Shown: positions 16,667-24,706 of the stretch, piece after piece | Numbering within the stretch: the stretch's first letter is position 1 | How the letters are laid out: every line of letters starts with the position of its first letter | NCBI GenBank assembly: GCA_016710165.1 | Contig: JADJLJ010000002.1 | Coordinates: forward strand, 248,001-312,000 | From: Chitinophagaceae bacterium | Lineage (GTDB): Bacteria; Bacteroidota; Bacteroidia; Chitinophagales; Chitinophagaceae | Length of the DNA: 64,000 nucleotides | Reading direction: 5' to 3' | The notes under the pieces: model-generated | The model's input: only the letters and a program-made list of their open reading frames with translations | Databases searched by the model: none | What the model was told of the DNA's origin: nothing | Program-made: the position numbers and the translations under genes

Positions 16667-17230
16667 TTAAACAGCCATGATCTCCTTCTCCTTGACCCCC
16701 AGGTGTTTTTCGATCAGGGTGATGAACTTGTTGGTTGTATCCTGTATATCGGCTTCGGCGTCTTTGGCAACGTCTTCACTTAACCCGTCTTTCTGCAATT
16801 TTTTTATGTGTTCAATACTGTCCCTGCGGATGTTGCGCATGGCCACTTTGGCATGTTCGCCTTCTGCATTGCATTTTTTCACCAGTTCTTTCCTGCGTTC
16901 TTCTGTTAAAGGGGGAAGGAAGAGCCGGATGATATTCCCGTCGTTTTGGGGATTGATGCCGATATTGGCCATGGTAATGGCCCTTTCAATGGCCTGCAGC
17001 ATATTTTTTTCCCAGGGCTGAACAGAAATGGTACGGGCATCCAGCACCGAAATATTTGCTATCTGGTTTATGGGAGTAGGGTTTCCATAATAATCAGCCA
17101 TGATCCCGTCTACCATGGATGGATTTGCTTTACCAGCACGGATCTTTCCCAATTCAGCTTCCAGGTGCCCCAGGGCCCTGGTCATTGCTTTTTCTGTATC
17201 GCCGGTGATCTTTGAAATTTCTTCTGACAT
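16667..17230 (-). CDS. frr: Ribosome recycling factor
   Basis: RRF splits post-termination ribosomes together with EF-G. The 187-residue length is standard. Signature blocks are present: LGHLEAELGKIRAGKANPSMVDGI, YYGNPTPINQIANISV, and LPPLTEERRKELVKKCNAEGEHAKVAMRNIRRD. A good promoter candidate (TCTG-N19-TAGCTTTG, minus) lies just upstream. The S1 protease gene follows. pyrH, the common neighbour of frr elsewhere, is absent here. Confidence 0.97.
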   Translation of the reverse strand: MSEEISKITGDTEKAMTRALGHLEAELGKIRAGKANPSMVDGIMADYYGNPTPINQIANISVLDARTISVQPWEKNMLQAIERAITMANIGINPQNDGNIIRLFLPPLTEERRKELVKKCNAEGEHAKVAMRNIRRDSIEHIKKLQKDGLSEDVAKDAEADIQDTTNKFITLIEKHLGVKEKEIMAV

Positions 17231-17252
17231 AACTTATTTCATTAGTTGCAGG

Positions 17253-17283
17253 CAAAGCTATAAAAAACTAATGTGATTACAGA
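17253..17283 (-). promoter_or_regulatory. Candidate promoter of frr
   Basis: Minus-strand TCTG, 19-nt spacer, TAGCTTTG. The -7 element is a perfect TANNTTTG and the -33 element has one mismatch. Confidence 0.5.
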
Positions 17284-17351
17284 AGTTGGTTATAATGCAC
17301 CGGTCTGTCCGGCAGGGAAGCCGGGAAATTCAAAATAAAGAGGGGGTGGAA

Positions 17352-18476
17352 CTACTCCGCTTCTACCGTTTCGGAGGCCAGTTTAAGTATCTTATGCGAT
17401 TTGATAACATCTGCATTGGAGATATTCTGATCAACGATGCTCTTGCTTCGGGGCCGGCTGTAATAAATAACGCCGATAAAAATAAATGCAGATACGAGCA
17501 GTATGCCTATCACGGTTGTGGTACCCAGGTTACGAAGGAAATAAGCCATGGCAATGAAAATAATGTTAACTGCCACGCAGGTAATGGTTACCATGCGGTG
17601 GTTTAAGCCAAGGTCAAGTAAGAAATGGTGCACATGTGTCCGGTCGGGGCTGAACGGAGAGCGCCTGTCCAATATGCGCAGGCCAAACACCCGAAGTGTA
17701 TCGAACAACGGGATCATTAATATGGAGAACCCGATAGCCGGCGCTGCTGCGATGGGCAGGTTGGAGACCGGGTTGCCGGCTACATTGATGAATTTAATGA
17801 CCAGGATCGAGTTGATCAGGCCCAGTAAAAGGGAGCCGGTATCCCCCATGAATATTTTTGCAGGAGAAAAATTATACAATAAGAATCCGATCGTACTGCC
17901 AGCCAGTGCAAAGGCCATTACTGCGTAGGTCAGCTGTCCGGCATAGAAAAAGTATGCTCCGAACACCAGGGTGGTAAGTAAGCCAAGGCTTCCTGCCAGG
18001 CCATCTACCCCGTCGATCAGGTTGAAGGAGTTTGTAATTACGATGATGGTGAAGATGGATAAAACAATACTGGCAATATGCGGGATCTCATAAATGCCTA
18101 AAAAACCATGCATGTTGGTTATTTGTATGCCACCGAATTTAATGATAATGCCCGCTGCGATCAGCTGCCCGATGAATTTCTTGCTGGCTGATAGAACAAG
18201 TATATCATCTTTGATACCAAGAAAAAATATTACAGTGGCTGCTGCGGCAAAATACTGGAGTTCGGAAGTGATGGAGGAAGGAACACCCATTAATGTGGCA
18301 ATGATAAAACCGGCAAAAATGCCCAGGCCCCCAAGCGTGGGGATAACGGTCTTATGGACTTTCCTTTCATCCGGCTCATCAAACAGCTTTTTGTCTTTGG
18401 CAACCTGGATAATGACAGGGATAGCGAAAAAAGTGATCAGGAAAGCCAGTGCCGCACTAAGTAAGATGTTGTCCAT
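17352..18476 (-). CDS. WecA/MraY-like glycosyl-1-phosphate transferase
   Basis: This polytopic membrane enzyme of 374 residues belongs to glycosyltransferase family 4, which transfers a sugar 1-phosphate from a UDP-sugar to undecaprenyl phosphate. Motifs seen are DDI (about 90), NSFNLIDGVDGLAG (about 153-166), IFMGDTGSL (about 210-218) and RTHVHHFLL (about 283-291). The HxHH-type motif points to the WecA/TagO group rather than MraY, so it probably starts an O-antigen or capsule-like polymer. A -7 element lies upstream and frr downstream. Confidence 0.9.
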   Translation of the reverse strand: MDNILLSAALAFLITFFAIPVIIQVAKDKKLFDEPDERKVHKTVIPTLGGLGIFAGFIIATLMGVPSSITSELQYFAAAATVIFFLGIKDDILVLSASKKFIGQLIAAGIIIKFGGIQITNMHGFLGIYEIPHIASIVLSIFTIIVITNSFNLIDGVDGLAGSLGLLTTLVFGAYFFYAGQLTYAVMAFALAGSTIGFLLYNFSPAKIFMGDTGSLLLGLINSILVIKFINVAGNPVSNLPIAAAPAIGFSILMIPLFDTLRVFGLRILDRRSPFSPDRTHVHHFLLDLGLNHRMVTITCVAVNIIFIAMAYFLRNLGTTTVIGILLVSAFIFIGVIYYSRPRSKSIVDQNISNADVIKSHKILKLASETVEAE

Positions 18477-18512
18477 TCTGTAAGTTTAATTCAGCCCTTT
18501 GTTTATATGATG

Positions 18513-18543
18513 CAAAAGTATCAAATATGTTCTGAGGATAAAA
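18513..18543 (-). promoter_or_regulatory. Candidate promoter of the WecA-like gene
   Basis: Minus-strand TTTT, 19-nt spacer, TACTTTTG (18520-18513). The -7 element is a perfect match to TANNTTTG. Confidence 0.4.
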
Positions 18544-18708
18544 CTAAAAACATATTTAATTAGATACAACTTTTTACAAAAGGGTTGCCTGAAAAAATGT
18601 ACCGGGAGGTCGACTTTTTTTTGAAAATGGTTTCCCGATATTGGTATGCAAATAACGAAGAAATTGTAAACTTATTATCAACTATTTAATACCACCCTGT
18701 TATTAAAG

Positions 18709-18739
18709 TTTGTGCACAGTCAATTTTAAAGTAGGTTTG
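18709..18739 (+). promoter_or_regulatory. Consensus promoter of the transketolase gene
   Basis: TTTG (18709-18712), exactly 19 nt, then TAGGTTTG (18732-18739). This is the best full match in the window to the Bacteroidota promoter TTTG-N19-TANNTTTG. Transcription would start near 18746, leaving a leader of about 85 nt. Confidence 0.65.
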
Positions 18740-18830
18740 CAACCCTGAAATACCCCGTATCAGGTTGTTTTATTCCCTATCTTGATATGTGAATTTTATA
18801 TAATAAAGAACCGCTAATTTAGCTACACAA

Positions 18831-19664
18831 ATGAGTGAATTAAAAGACATTGCCACCCAGATCCGCAGGGATATAGTACGCATGGTTCATGCCGTGCAAA
18901 GCGGCCATCCGGGGGGATCCCTCGGGTGTACCGAGTATTTTACAGCGCTTTATTTCCGGGTGATGAAGCATGATCCTGACTTTAAAATGGATGGGATTGG
19001 AGAAGACCTCTTTTTCCTGAGTAACGGCCACATCTCTCCGGTTTATTACAGCACACTGGCCCGCAGCGGATATTTTCCCGTTCAGGAACTAAGTACTTTC
19101 CGGAAAATAAACAGCCGGCTGCAGGGCCATCCCGCCACCCATGAACATTTACCCGGCGTGCGGATCGCCAGCGGATCACTGGGGCAGGGTATGAGTGTGG
19201 CAGTAGGGGCAGCACTGGCAAAAAAACTCAATAACGATGGCCATATCGTTTATTCATTGCATGGCGACGGGGAGCTGGACGAGGGACAAAACTGGGAAGC
19301 CATCATGTTTGCAGCACATAAAAAAGTAGATAATCTTATTGCCACCATCGACTGGAACGGCCAGCAGATCGACGGGCCTACAAAATCGGTCATGGCACTC
19401 GACAGCCTCCGGGCAAAATTTGAAGCCTTCAACTGGCAGGTGCTGGAAATGGATGGCAACGATGTGGATGCTGTTGTGGCCGGGCTGAATAACGCAAAAA
19501 CATTCGTGGGTAAAGGAAAGCCGATCGTTATCCTGATGAAGACCGAAATGGGAAAGGGCATCGACTTCATGGAAGGCAGCCACGAATGGCATGGCATTGC
19601 CCCGAATGACGACCAGTTGCAAAAAGCACTCGCCCAGTTACCTGAAACATTGGGAGATTATTAG
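18831..19664 (+). CDS. Transketolase, N-terminal (ThDP-binding) subunit
   Basis: Split transketolases have an N-terminal pyrophosphate domain of about 280 residues and a separate C-terminal subunit of about 310. This 277-residue gene is the N-half: HAVQSGHPGGSLGCTEY (about 20-36), GSLGQGMSVAVG, GDGELDEGQNWEA (the ThDP motif, about 145-157) and IDWNGQQIDGPT. Together the subunits would act in the non-oxidative pentose phosphate pathway. The matching C-half is not adjacent: a convergent permease gene begins 2 bp after this stop. The partner must lie elsewhere. Confidence 0.92.
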   Translation: MSELKDIATQIRRDIVRMVHAVQSGHPGGSLGCTEYFTALYFRVMKHDPDFKMDGIGEDLFFLSNGHISPVYYSTLARSGYFPVQELSTFRKINSRLQGHPATHEHLPGVRIASGSLGQGMSVAVGAALAKKLNNDGHIVYSLHGDGELDEGQNWEAIMFAAHKKVDNLIATIDWNGQQIDGPTKSVMALDSLRAKFEAFNWQVLEMDGNDVDAVVAGLNNAKTFVGKGKPIVILMKTEMGKGIDFMEGSHEWHGIAPNDDQLQKALAQLPETLGDY

Positions 19665-19666
19665 GA

Positions 19667-20887
19667 TCACCGCAACCCAAAATCCTGGTTTGAAGCTTTC
19701 CGGGCCGGCAACCAGGCGGCAATGAACGCAATGCCGATGGCAGTGAATGCCACCAGAAGAAAATCAGTGGCCAGTAGTTTTACGGGAAAATAATCCAGCA
19801 AAAAGGAGCCCCCCTGCAGTTTTATCAGTTTGAATTTTATCTGCAACAGGCAGATCACGGTTGCCATTGCAATGCCGGTTACCGTACCGATACCACCAAG
19901 CAACAGCCCCTCACTTAAAAATATCTTAAGAATGCCGGGCTTATTTACCCCCAGGCTTTGCAGCACGCTGATGTCTTTCTTTTTTTCAAGTACCAGCATG
20001 GTGAGGGCGCTTACCATATTAAAAGCAACAATGACCAGGATGAGGGTGAATACGCTGTATATGGCCCACTTCTCCAGTTGCATGGTATGGTACAGGCTGG
20101 TATTCTGTTCATACTTGGTTTGCACCCTGTAGTTGTTGCCCAGCAGCAAAGCGATCTTGTTTTTTTCTTCTTGGGCATCTGCTTTACCTCTTAATTTGAT
20201 TTCTACGGCACTGTACTCATCGGCAGCAAAACCCATTTGTTGTTTTACAAAACCAATATTGGTAAGGGCATACCGGTCGTCAAATTCCTGCTGGATGGTG
20301 AATATGCCCGAAGCGTTCACATGGCCTTCACTTAAGGATTGCAGGGGATCATTGCTGAGGCTGTTCTTTTTTGGCAGGATGACGGTGAGGGGGTCGGAAG
20401 GCAGGGCAGGGTTAACATTGATGGCAACAGCATTCTGAATTCCTGAACCGGCCACTAATTGCGGGTCATCTGCGGTACCGGTAAAATACCTGCCCCGGTT
20501 TGTCCTGGCAGCCACACCGCATACTTTATCATAATTATCATCCACCCCCTTCAGGTAAATGACCGTTTGGGCATCGTAATTTTTAAGCAGGGCCTTTTCT
20601 TCGGCCACCAGGGAAAGGTTTTCAACCGATGGGGTTTCTTTGAGGGTGGCGATCTGGCCGGCAGTAAGAAAGAATGTTTTTCCCGAAGCAGGCGTGATCT
20701 TTATATCGGTATAAAAGGAAGAATAAAGGGACTTCACCAGGTCTTCAAACCCGTTAAAAACACTGAGTACCAGTACCTGGCAGCAGGTGGCAAAGGCAAT
20801 AACGCCGGCAGTGACCCATGCAATGATGTTGATGGCATTTGCACTTTTTTTTGCTTTAAAATATCTCCAGGCAAAGGTTAAGTACAT
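19667..20887 (-). CDS. ABC transporter permease, LolC/LolE-like (FtsX fold)
   Basis: The 406-residue protein has one N-terminal helix (about 18-45), a large periplasmic domain, and three C-terminal helices with FNMVSALTMLVLEKKKDISVLQSLG, the hallmark segment of FtsX/LolC-type permeases. The N-terminal RYFKAKKSANAINIIAW resembles lipoprotein-releasing LolC/E proteins, which extract lipoproteins from the inner membrane with the LolD ATPase. The ATPase gene is not adjacent. rbfA lies upstream on the same strand, separated by an 84-bp heptad-repeat hairpin. Confidence 0.85.
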   Translation of the reverse strand: MYLTFAWRYFKAKKSANAINIIAWVTAGVIAFATCCQVLVLSVFNGFEDLVKSLYSSFYTDIKITPASGKTFFLTAGQIATLKETPSVENLSLVAEEKALLKNYDAQTVIYLKGVDDNYDKVCGVAARTNRGRYFTGTADDPQLVAGSGIQNAVAINVNPALPSDPLTVILPKKNSLSNDPLQSLSEGHVNASGIFTIQQEFDDRYALTNIGFVKQQMGFAADEYSAVEIKLRGKADAQEEKNKIALLLGNNYRVQTKYEQNTSLYHTMQLEKWAIYSVFTLILVIVAFNMVSALTMLVLEKKKDISVLQSLGVNKPGILKIFLSEGLLLGGIGTVTGIAMATVICLLQIKFKLIKLQGGSFLLDYFPVKLLATDFLLVAFTAIGIAFIAAWLPARKASNQDFGLR

Positions 20888-20890
20888 CCG

Positions 20891-20967
20891 GTTTGAAGTT
20901 TGTGGTTTGTGGTTTGTAGTTGATAAAGGGTCTGCCCGTCAGCAAAACCACAAACTAAAAACCATAA
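20891..20967. repeat. Heptad repeat hairpin, GTTTGTG family (11 units)
   Basis: Units run GTTTGAA, GTTTGTG, GTTTGTG, GTTTGTA, GTTGATA through a centre to CAGCAAA, ACCACAA, ACTAAAA and ACCATAA, so the second half is the inverted complement of the first. It fills the rbfA-permease gap. Confidence 0.7.
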
Positions 20968-20970
20968 ATG

Positions 20971-21330
20971 CTAGCTGTCTGTTTTCTTTATTTCCTTGAA
21001 CAACTGTTCCATCTTATCCACGTAATCCAGCGTATCATCTATATAAAAACTAAGTTTGGGCATGCTGCGTAACTGGTGACGCACCCTTTCGGTCAGTTCT
21101 TTTTTAATTTCCCAGCTTCTTTCCTCAATTTTTTTAAGCGCAGCAAAACTGTCTGCCACTTTAAAAAAACTGAGATAGATCCGGGCATCAAAAAGGTCGG
21201 GGGTAATTTTAACGGATGATATGGAGACCATTCCCCCGTCCATCATGGATAATCCCAGCCGCTGGAAAATATCGCTCAGTTCTTTATGAAGCAATCCTGC
21301 CACCTGTTTCTGCCTTTTGCCTTCTACCAT
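20971..21330 (-). CDS. rbfA: Ribosome-binding factor A
   Basis: RbfA is a KH-fold factor for 30S maturation and cold adaptation. The 119-residue protein shows KRQKQVAGLLHKELSDIF at its start, the central VSISSVKITPDLFDARIYLSFF strands, and RVRHQLRSMPKLSFYIDDTLDY with the expected arginine/leucine pattern of the family C-terminal part. It is divergent from the exporter gene at 21404, with only 73 bp between them. The LolC/E-like gene is downstream. Confidence 0.93.
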   Translation of the reverse strand: MVEGKRQKQVAGLLHKELSDIFQRLGLSMMDGGMVSISSVKITPDLFDARIYLSFFKVADSFAALKKIEERSWEIKKELTERVRHQLRSMPKLSFYIDDTLDYVDKMEQLFKEIKKTDS

Positions 21331-21403
21331 TATGTTTATGCTTTAATCGTTGTAAAATTAGTTACTTTGCTGCGTTTTATCAGCTTTAATATTTACCAGG
21401 GAC

Positions 21404-23236
21404 ATGAAGAGTTTACGGAGCATTTTCAGGTACATCAAAAAATACCCGCGGCTTGTTATCAGCTATTTCGGGTTTAATATCCTGTCGGCTGTTTTCGGGG
21501 TATTGTCATTAGGGTTGCTCAGTCCCTTTTTAATGCTCATTTTCAACCAGGGCGATGCATTCAAGGCTGTAAGCGACAATGGTTTTTTTGCCCGGATCAA
21601 CCCGATCAATTATTTTAAGGAATGGTTGTATGAACTGATCAATGAACCCGGGGGAAAGGTGCAGGCCCTGATGCTGATATGCGGCGTGGTTTTTTGTGCC
21701 GTTATCTTAAAAAACATTTTCGCTTATTTCAGCATGTATCTCCTGAACCCCATACGCAACCGGATACTGAACGACATGCGCAGCAGCATGTATTCAAAAA
21801 TACTGCAACTGCCCATCGGCTATTTCAGTGAACAGCGCAAGGGGGATATCATGAGTAAACTTTCCAATGACCTGGGCGATGTGGAAGGTTCTACCGTAAG
21901 TGTTTTGGAAAGTTTGTTCAGGGAGCCCATCACCATCATCCTGTTTTTTGTGTACATGGTCATACTGAGCCCGCAGCTTACGTTGTTCCTTGTTATCTTT
22001 TTACCGGTGGCCGGGTTTATCCTGGGCAGGATCGGCCGCTCGCTTAAAAAAGAAAACAAAAAGGTATTGCAGCAGTTCGGGGTGGTTTTTTCCACCATTG
22101 AGGAAACACTGGGAGGCATACGCATCATCAAGGCATTTAATGCAGAAAAGAAAATACAGCGGAAATTTGAAGAACAGAATGAAACCATGTTTCACCTGAA
22201 GAATGCGGCCAACAGGCGCAGGGACCTGGCATCGCCCGTTTCGGAAGCGTTGGGGGTAACAGCCGTATTGTGCATCCTCTGGTATGGCGGCAGGCTGGTA
22301 TTAAGCGGCGATCCCTCCTTTACTTTAAACGCCGGCGATTTCCTGGCTTATATAGCCATCTTTACCCAGCTTATACAACCGCTTAAAGCATTGTCCAGCG
22401 CATCGTATAACATACAAAAGGGAGCTGCCAGTATTGAACGGATCGAAAACCTTGTCAATGAAAAGGTAAGCATCCAGGAATTACCTGACGCAAAGGAATT
22501 GCGATCCTTCACACATTCCATTGAATTGAAAAACGTAAGCTTTGGTTACGACGATACATCGATCCTAAAAAATATCAACCTTACAATAGAGAAAGGGAAG
22601 ACCATTGCCCTGGTTGGCAGCAGCGGCGCCGGAAAAAGTACCCTGGCAGACCTTATCCCCCGGTTCATAGATCCCACCGCCGGCGAAGTGCTGATCGACG
22701 GGATCAATATCAAAAATTATACACTGCATTCCATCCGTAGCCAGATGGGTATTGTAACACAGGAAGCGATACTTTTCAATGATACCATTGCCAGTAATAT
22801 TTCGTTGGGGATGAATGATGCACAGCCTGCCGAAATAGAAGCTGCAGCCCGGATCGCCAATGCACATGATTTTATTGTTCAGAAAGAAGAAGGCTACAAT
22901 ACCAATATCGGCGACCGGGGCAGCAAACTCAGCGGTGGTGAACGCCAACGCATGACGATCGCCAGGGCCGTACTAAAAAACCCGCCCATATTGATCCTGG
23001 ATGAAGCCACTTCCTCCCTGGATACCGAAAGCGAGCGGCTTGTTCAGGATGCCATCAACAACCTGATGAGCAACCGCACCAGTATCGTGATCGCCCACCG
23101 CCTGAGTACCATCCGCCATGCAGACGAGATCATTGTTTTGCAGAAGGGAGAGATCGTGGAAAGAGGTACCCACGACTCCCTGATCGCACAGAATGGATTT
23201 TATAAGCGATTGGTGGATATGCAGGAAGTGAAGTAA
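21404..23236 (+). CDS. MsbA-like ABC exporter (fused permease and ATPase)
   Basis: The 610-residue half-transporter has a six-helix ABC membrane domain (about 20-330) and a C-terminal ATPase. Walker A is LVGSSGAGKST (about 403-413), the signature is LSGGERQRM (about 507-515), Walker B is ILILDEATSSLD and the H-loop is IAHRLST. The order and length fit lipid A/lipid flippases of the MsbA type, but drug exporters share this plan, so the substrate is inferred. It ends beside a long tandem repeat that may terminate transcription. Confidence 0.92.
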   Translation: MKSLRSIFRYIKKYPRLVISYFGFNILSAVFGVLSLGLLSPFLMLIFNQGDAFKAVSDNGFFARINPINYFKEWLYELINEPGGKVQALMLICGVVFCAVILKNIFAYFSMYLLNPIRNRILNDMRSSMYSKILQLPIGYFSEQRKGDIMSKLSNDLGDVEGSTVSVLESLFREPITIILFFVYMVILSPQLTLFLVIFLPVAGFILGRIGRSLKKENKKVLQQFGVVFSTIEETLGGIRIIKAFNAEKKIQRKFEEQNETMFHLKNAANRRRDLASPVSEALGVTAVLCILWYGGRLVLSGDPSFTLNAGDFLAYIAIFTQLIQPLKALSSASYNIQKGAASIERIENLVNEKVSIQELPDAKELRSFTHSIELKNVSFGYDDTSILKNINLTIEKGKTIALVGSSGAGKSTLADLIPRFIDPTAGEVLIDGINIKNYTLHSIRSQMGIVTQEAILFNDTIASNISLGMNDAQPAEIEAAARIANAHDFIVQKEEGYNTNIGDRGSKLSGGERQRMTIARAVLKNPPILILDEATSSLDTESERLVQDAINNLMSNRTSIVIAHRLSTIRHADEIIVLQKGEIVERGTHDSLIAQNGFYKRLVDMQEVK

Positions 23237-23240
23237 AGCC

Positions 23241-23370
23241 GATACAGGATGCAAGATACGGGATACAGGATACGGGATACAGGATACAGGATGCGGGATG
23301 CAGGATACGGGATGCAGGATTGAGTATTTCGCCCAGATATCTTGAATCTGGTATCCTGCATCGGGCATTC
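23241..23370. repeat. Heptad repeat hairpin, GATACAG family (12 units plus inverted arm)
   Basis: Twelve consecutive 7-mers (GATACAG, GATGCAA, GATACGG and variants) fill 23241-23324 without a phase break. The complement follows at about 23332-23370 (GGTATCC, TGCATCG and related), also in 7-nt phase. It spans the whole gap between two convergent genes, so a bidirectional terminator role is possible. Confidence 0.75.
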
Positions 23371-23718
23371 TCAGGCTCCTTCGATCAATCCCACGGCATT
23401 GCCCCATGGATCGATCACGGTGGCCACTTTAATTCCCCCACCCACATCGGAGGTATTGTATAAGATAGCGGCTCCGTGCTCGACCATTCTTTTCACGCAT
23501 TCTTCTATTTCATCCACCGCCCAATGACTTACGGTTTGGTTGCCAATAGTGACCGTTTCATCCCGCGGATGCAGGCCCAGCTCACAACCATTAAAATCAA
23601 AGCCGATGTAAAAGGGTTCATCAAAATAAGGTTGCACGCCGGTAAGGGTGCTGTACCACTCTTTTGCCTTCTGCAGATCGGGTACATAATAAATAACGGT
23701 TCTTATTTTTTTAAACAT
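23371..23718 (-). CDS. VOC superfamily (glyoxalase-like) protein
   Basis: The 115-residue protein has the vicinal-oxygen-chelate fold pattern: RTVIYYVPDLQKAKEWYSTLTGVQPYFDEP at the start and GGIKVATVIDPWGNAVGLIE at the end, with Glu near the C-terminus as in metal-binding members. Such proteins include glyoxalases, dioxygenases and antibiotic-binding proteins; nothing here separates them. Its start codon abuts one arm of a GC-rich heptad repeat pair on the upstream side. Confidence 0.85.
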   Translation of the reverse strand: MFKKIRTVIYYVPDLQKAKEWYSTLTGVQPYFDEPFYIGFDFNGCELGLHPRDETVTIGNQTVSHWAVDEIEECVKRMVEHGAAILYNTSDVGGGIKVATVIDPWGNAVGLIEGA

Positions 23719-23850
23719 ACCCCAAACCCCTAAAGGGGCTTTTAAGATTATAATGATTCATAAATCTATTAAATAAAAAAGAGAATGATTTTATTCATTC
23801 TCCTTAAATATTTATTCTCCAGTTCCCCCTTTAGGGGGCGGAGGGGGTAA
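23719..23850. repeat. Inverted pair of CCCC-type heptad palindromes
   Basis: ACCCCAA-ACCCCTA-AAGGGGC (23719-23739) and, inverted, TTACCCC-CTCCGCC-CCCTAAA-GGGGGAA (23850-23823 on the minus strand) bracket an 80-bp AT-rich centre. The pair fills the entire gap between the DksA-like and VOC genes. The centre carries a terminator hairpin. Confidence 0.65.
23774..23802 (-). terminator. Intrinsic terminator after the DksA-like gene
   Basis: Minus-strand GAGAATGA, 6-base loop, TCATTCTC, followed by TTTTTT. It lies between the two repeat arms. Confidence 0.75.
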
Positions 23851-24702
23851 TTACTTCACTGCTCCCATCTTAGCCTCAATGCTCAATGTGGCATGCGGCA
23901 CGGCACGTAAACGGGCTTTATCGATCAGTTTACCTGTAACCCGGCAGATACCATAGGTTTTGTTTTCAATACGCATCAGGGCTTTTTCCAGGTGATCAAT
24001 GAACGTGATCTGGCGGCTGGCCATCTGGCTCAGTTGCTCCCTTTCCATGCTGATGCTTCCGTCTTCCATGGTCATGTAGCGGGAGTCATCCATATCGCCA
24101 CCGGTTTCGTCCTTACGGGTAATTAATCCCTGCAGATATGCCAGTTCTTTTTTTGCAGATTCCAGTTTGCGCTGTATAAGCTCCCTGAATTCGGTCAGGT
24201 CGGCATCGCTGTATCTTACGATGGGTGCCCCCGGGTCATTCACCGGCTGGTCCAATACCGAACGGGTGAAATCGGGTTGGTATTTACGGGAGGTTTTTGT
24301 ATTGATCTTTGGTAATACCACCGGTTTTGCCGGTGTGATCTTTATGTCCTTTGCCTTCAAAGGCGTTGAAACTTTTTCAGGGGCTTTTTTTACCGCCGCC
24401 GCCGCTTTGGGGGCTGGTTTTTTTACCTCGATCTTCTTTTTCATAGGTTTAACGGGCGCTTTCGCAATGGGTTTAACGGGTTTTTTTACGGCAACCGGCT
24501 TCTTAGGGGCGGCTTTTCCAGGTTTTTTGGCTGCAGGTTTTTTAGCAACAGGCTTTTTGGCAACCGGCTTTTTGGCAACTGCTTTTTTTGGAGCGGTCTT
24601 CTTAGCCGGGGCAGATTTTTTAACGGGCTTTGCTGGTTTTTTAGCAGCAGGTTTAGCTGTTGCTTTCCCCGCCTTAGCCGGGGCATGCTTTTTTGTTGCC
24701 AT
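23851..24702 (-). CDS. DksA/TraR-like protein with a histone H1-like Lys/Ala/Pro tail
   Basis: Residues 1 to about 125 are a low-complexity Lys/Ala/Pro tract with repeated AKKP units, like bacterial H1-type proteins and probably DNA- or RNA-binding. From about 165 on it resembles DksA/TraR: a coiled-coil RELIQRKLESAKKELAYLQ, then HLEKALMRIENKTYGICRVTG and IDKARLRAVPHAT. The normal C4 zinc site is reduced to a single Cys (GICRVTG), which is common in the Bacteroidota branch. The start lies 4 bp after the ileS stop, so the two genes are probably co-transcribed. The role is likely transcriptional or nucleoid-related. Confidence 0.85.
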   Translation of the reverse strand: MATKKHAPAKAGKATAKPAAKKPAKPVKKSAPAKKTAPKKAVAKKPVAKKPVAKKPAAKKPGKAAPKKPVAVKKPVKPIAKAPVKPMKKKIEVKKPAPKAAAAVKKAPEKVSTPLKAKDIKITPAKPVVLPKINTKTSRKYQPDFTRSVLDQPVNDPGAPIVRYSDADLTEFRELIQRKLESAKKELAYLQGLITRKDETGGDMDDSRYMTMEDGSISMEREQLSQMASRQITFIDHLEKALMRIENKTYGICRVTGKLIDKARLRAVPHATLSIEAKMGAVK

Positions 24703-24706
24703 ACTA

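Larger units (their letters stand above)
18477..18830. other. AT-rich divergent promoter region (354 bp, no gene)
   Basis: This gap separates the divergent WecA-like and transketolase genes. It contains a candidate promoter on each strand and a long 5' leader for the transketolase with a short hairpin (CCTGA...TCAGG around 18744-18764). I see no open frame, repeat or RNA gene in it. Confidence 0.5.

Noticed and set aside
23241..23324. The GATACAG tandem as a CRISPR array
   Set aside because: Units are 7 nt with no spacers and there are no cas genes.
24330..24702. The long plus-strand frame opposite the AKKP-rich tract (hydrophobic, Gly/Phe-rich)
   Set aside because: It is the antisense translation of a Lys/Ala/Pro codon repeat and has no independent support.
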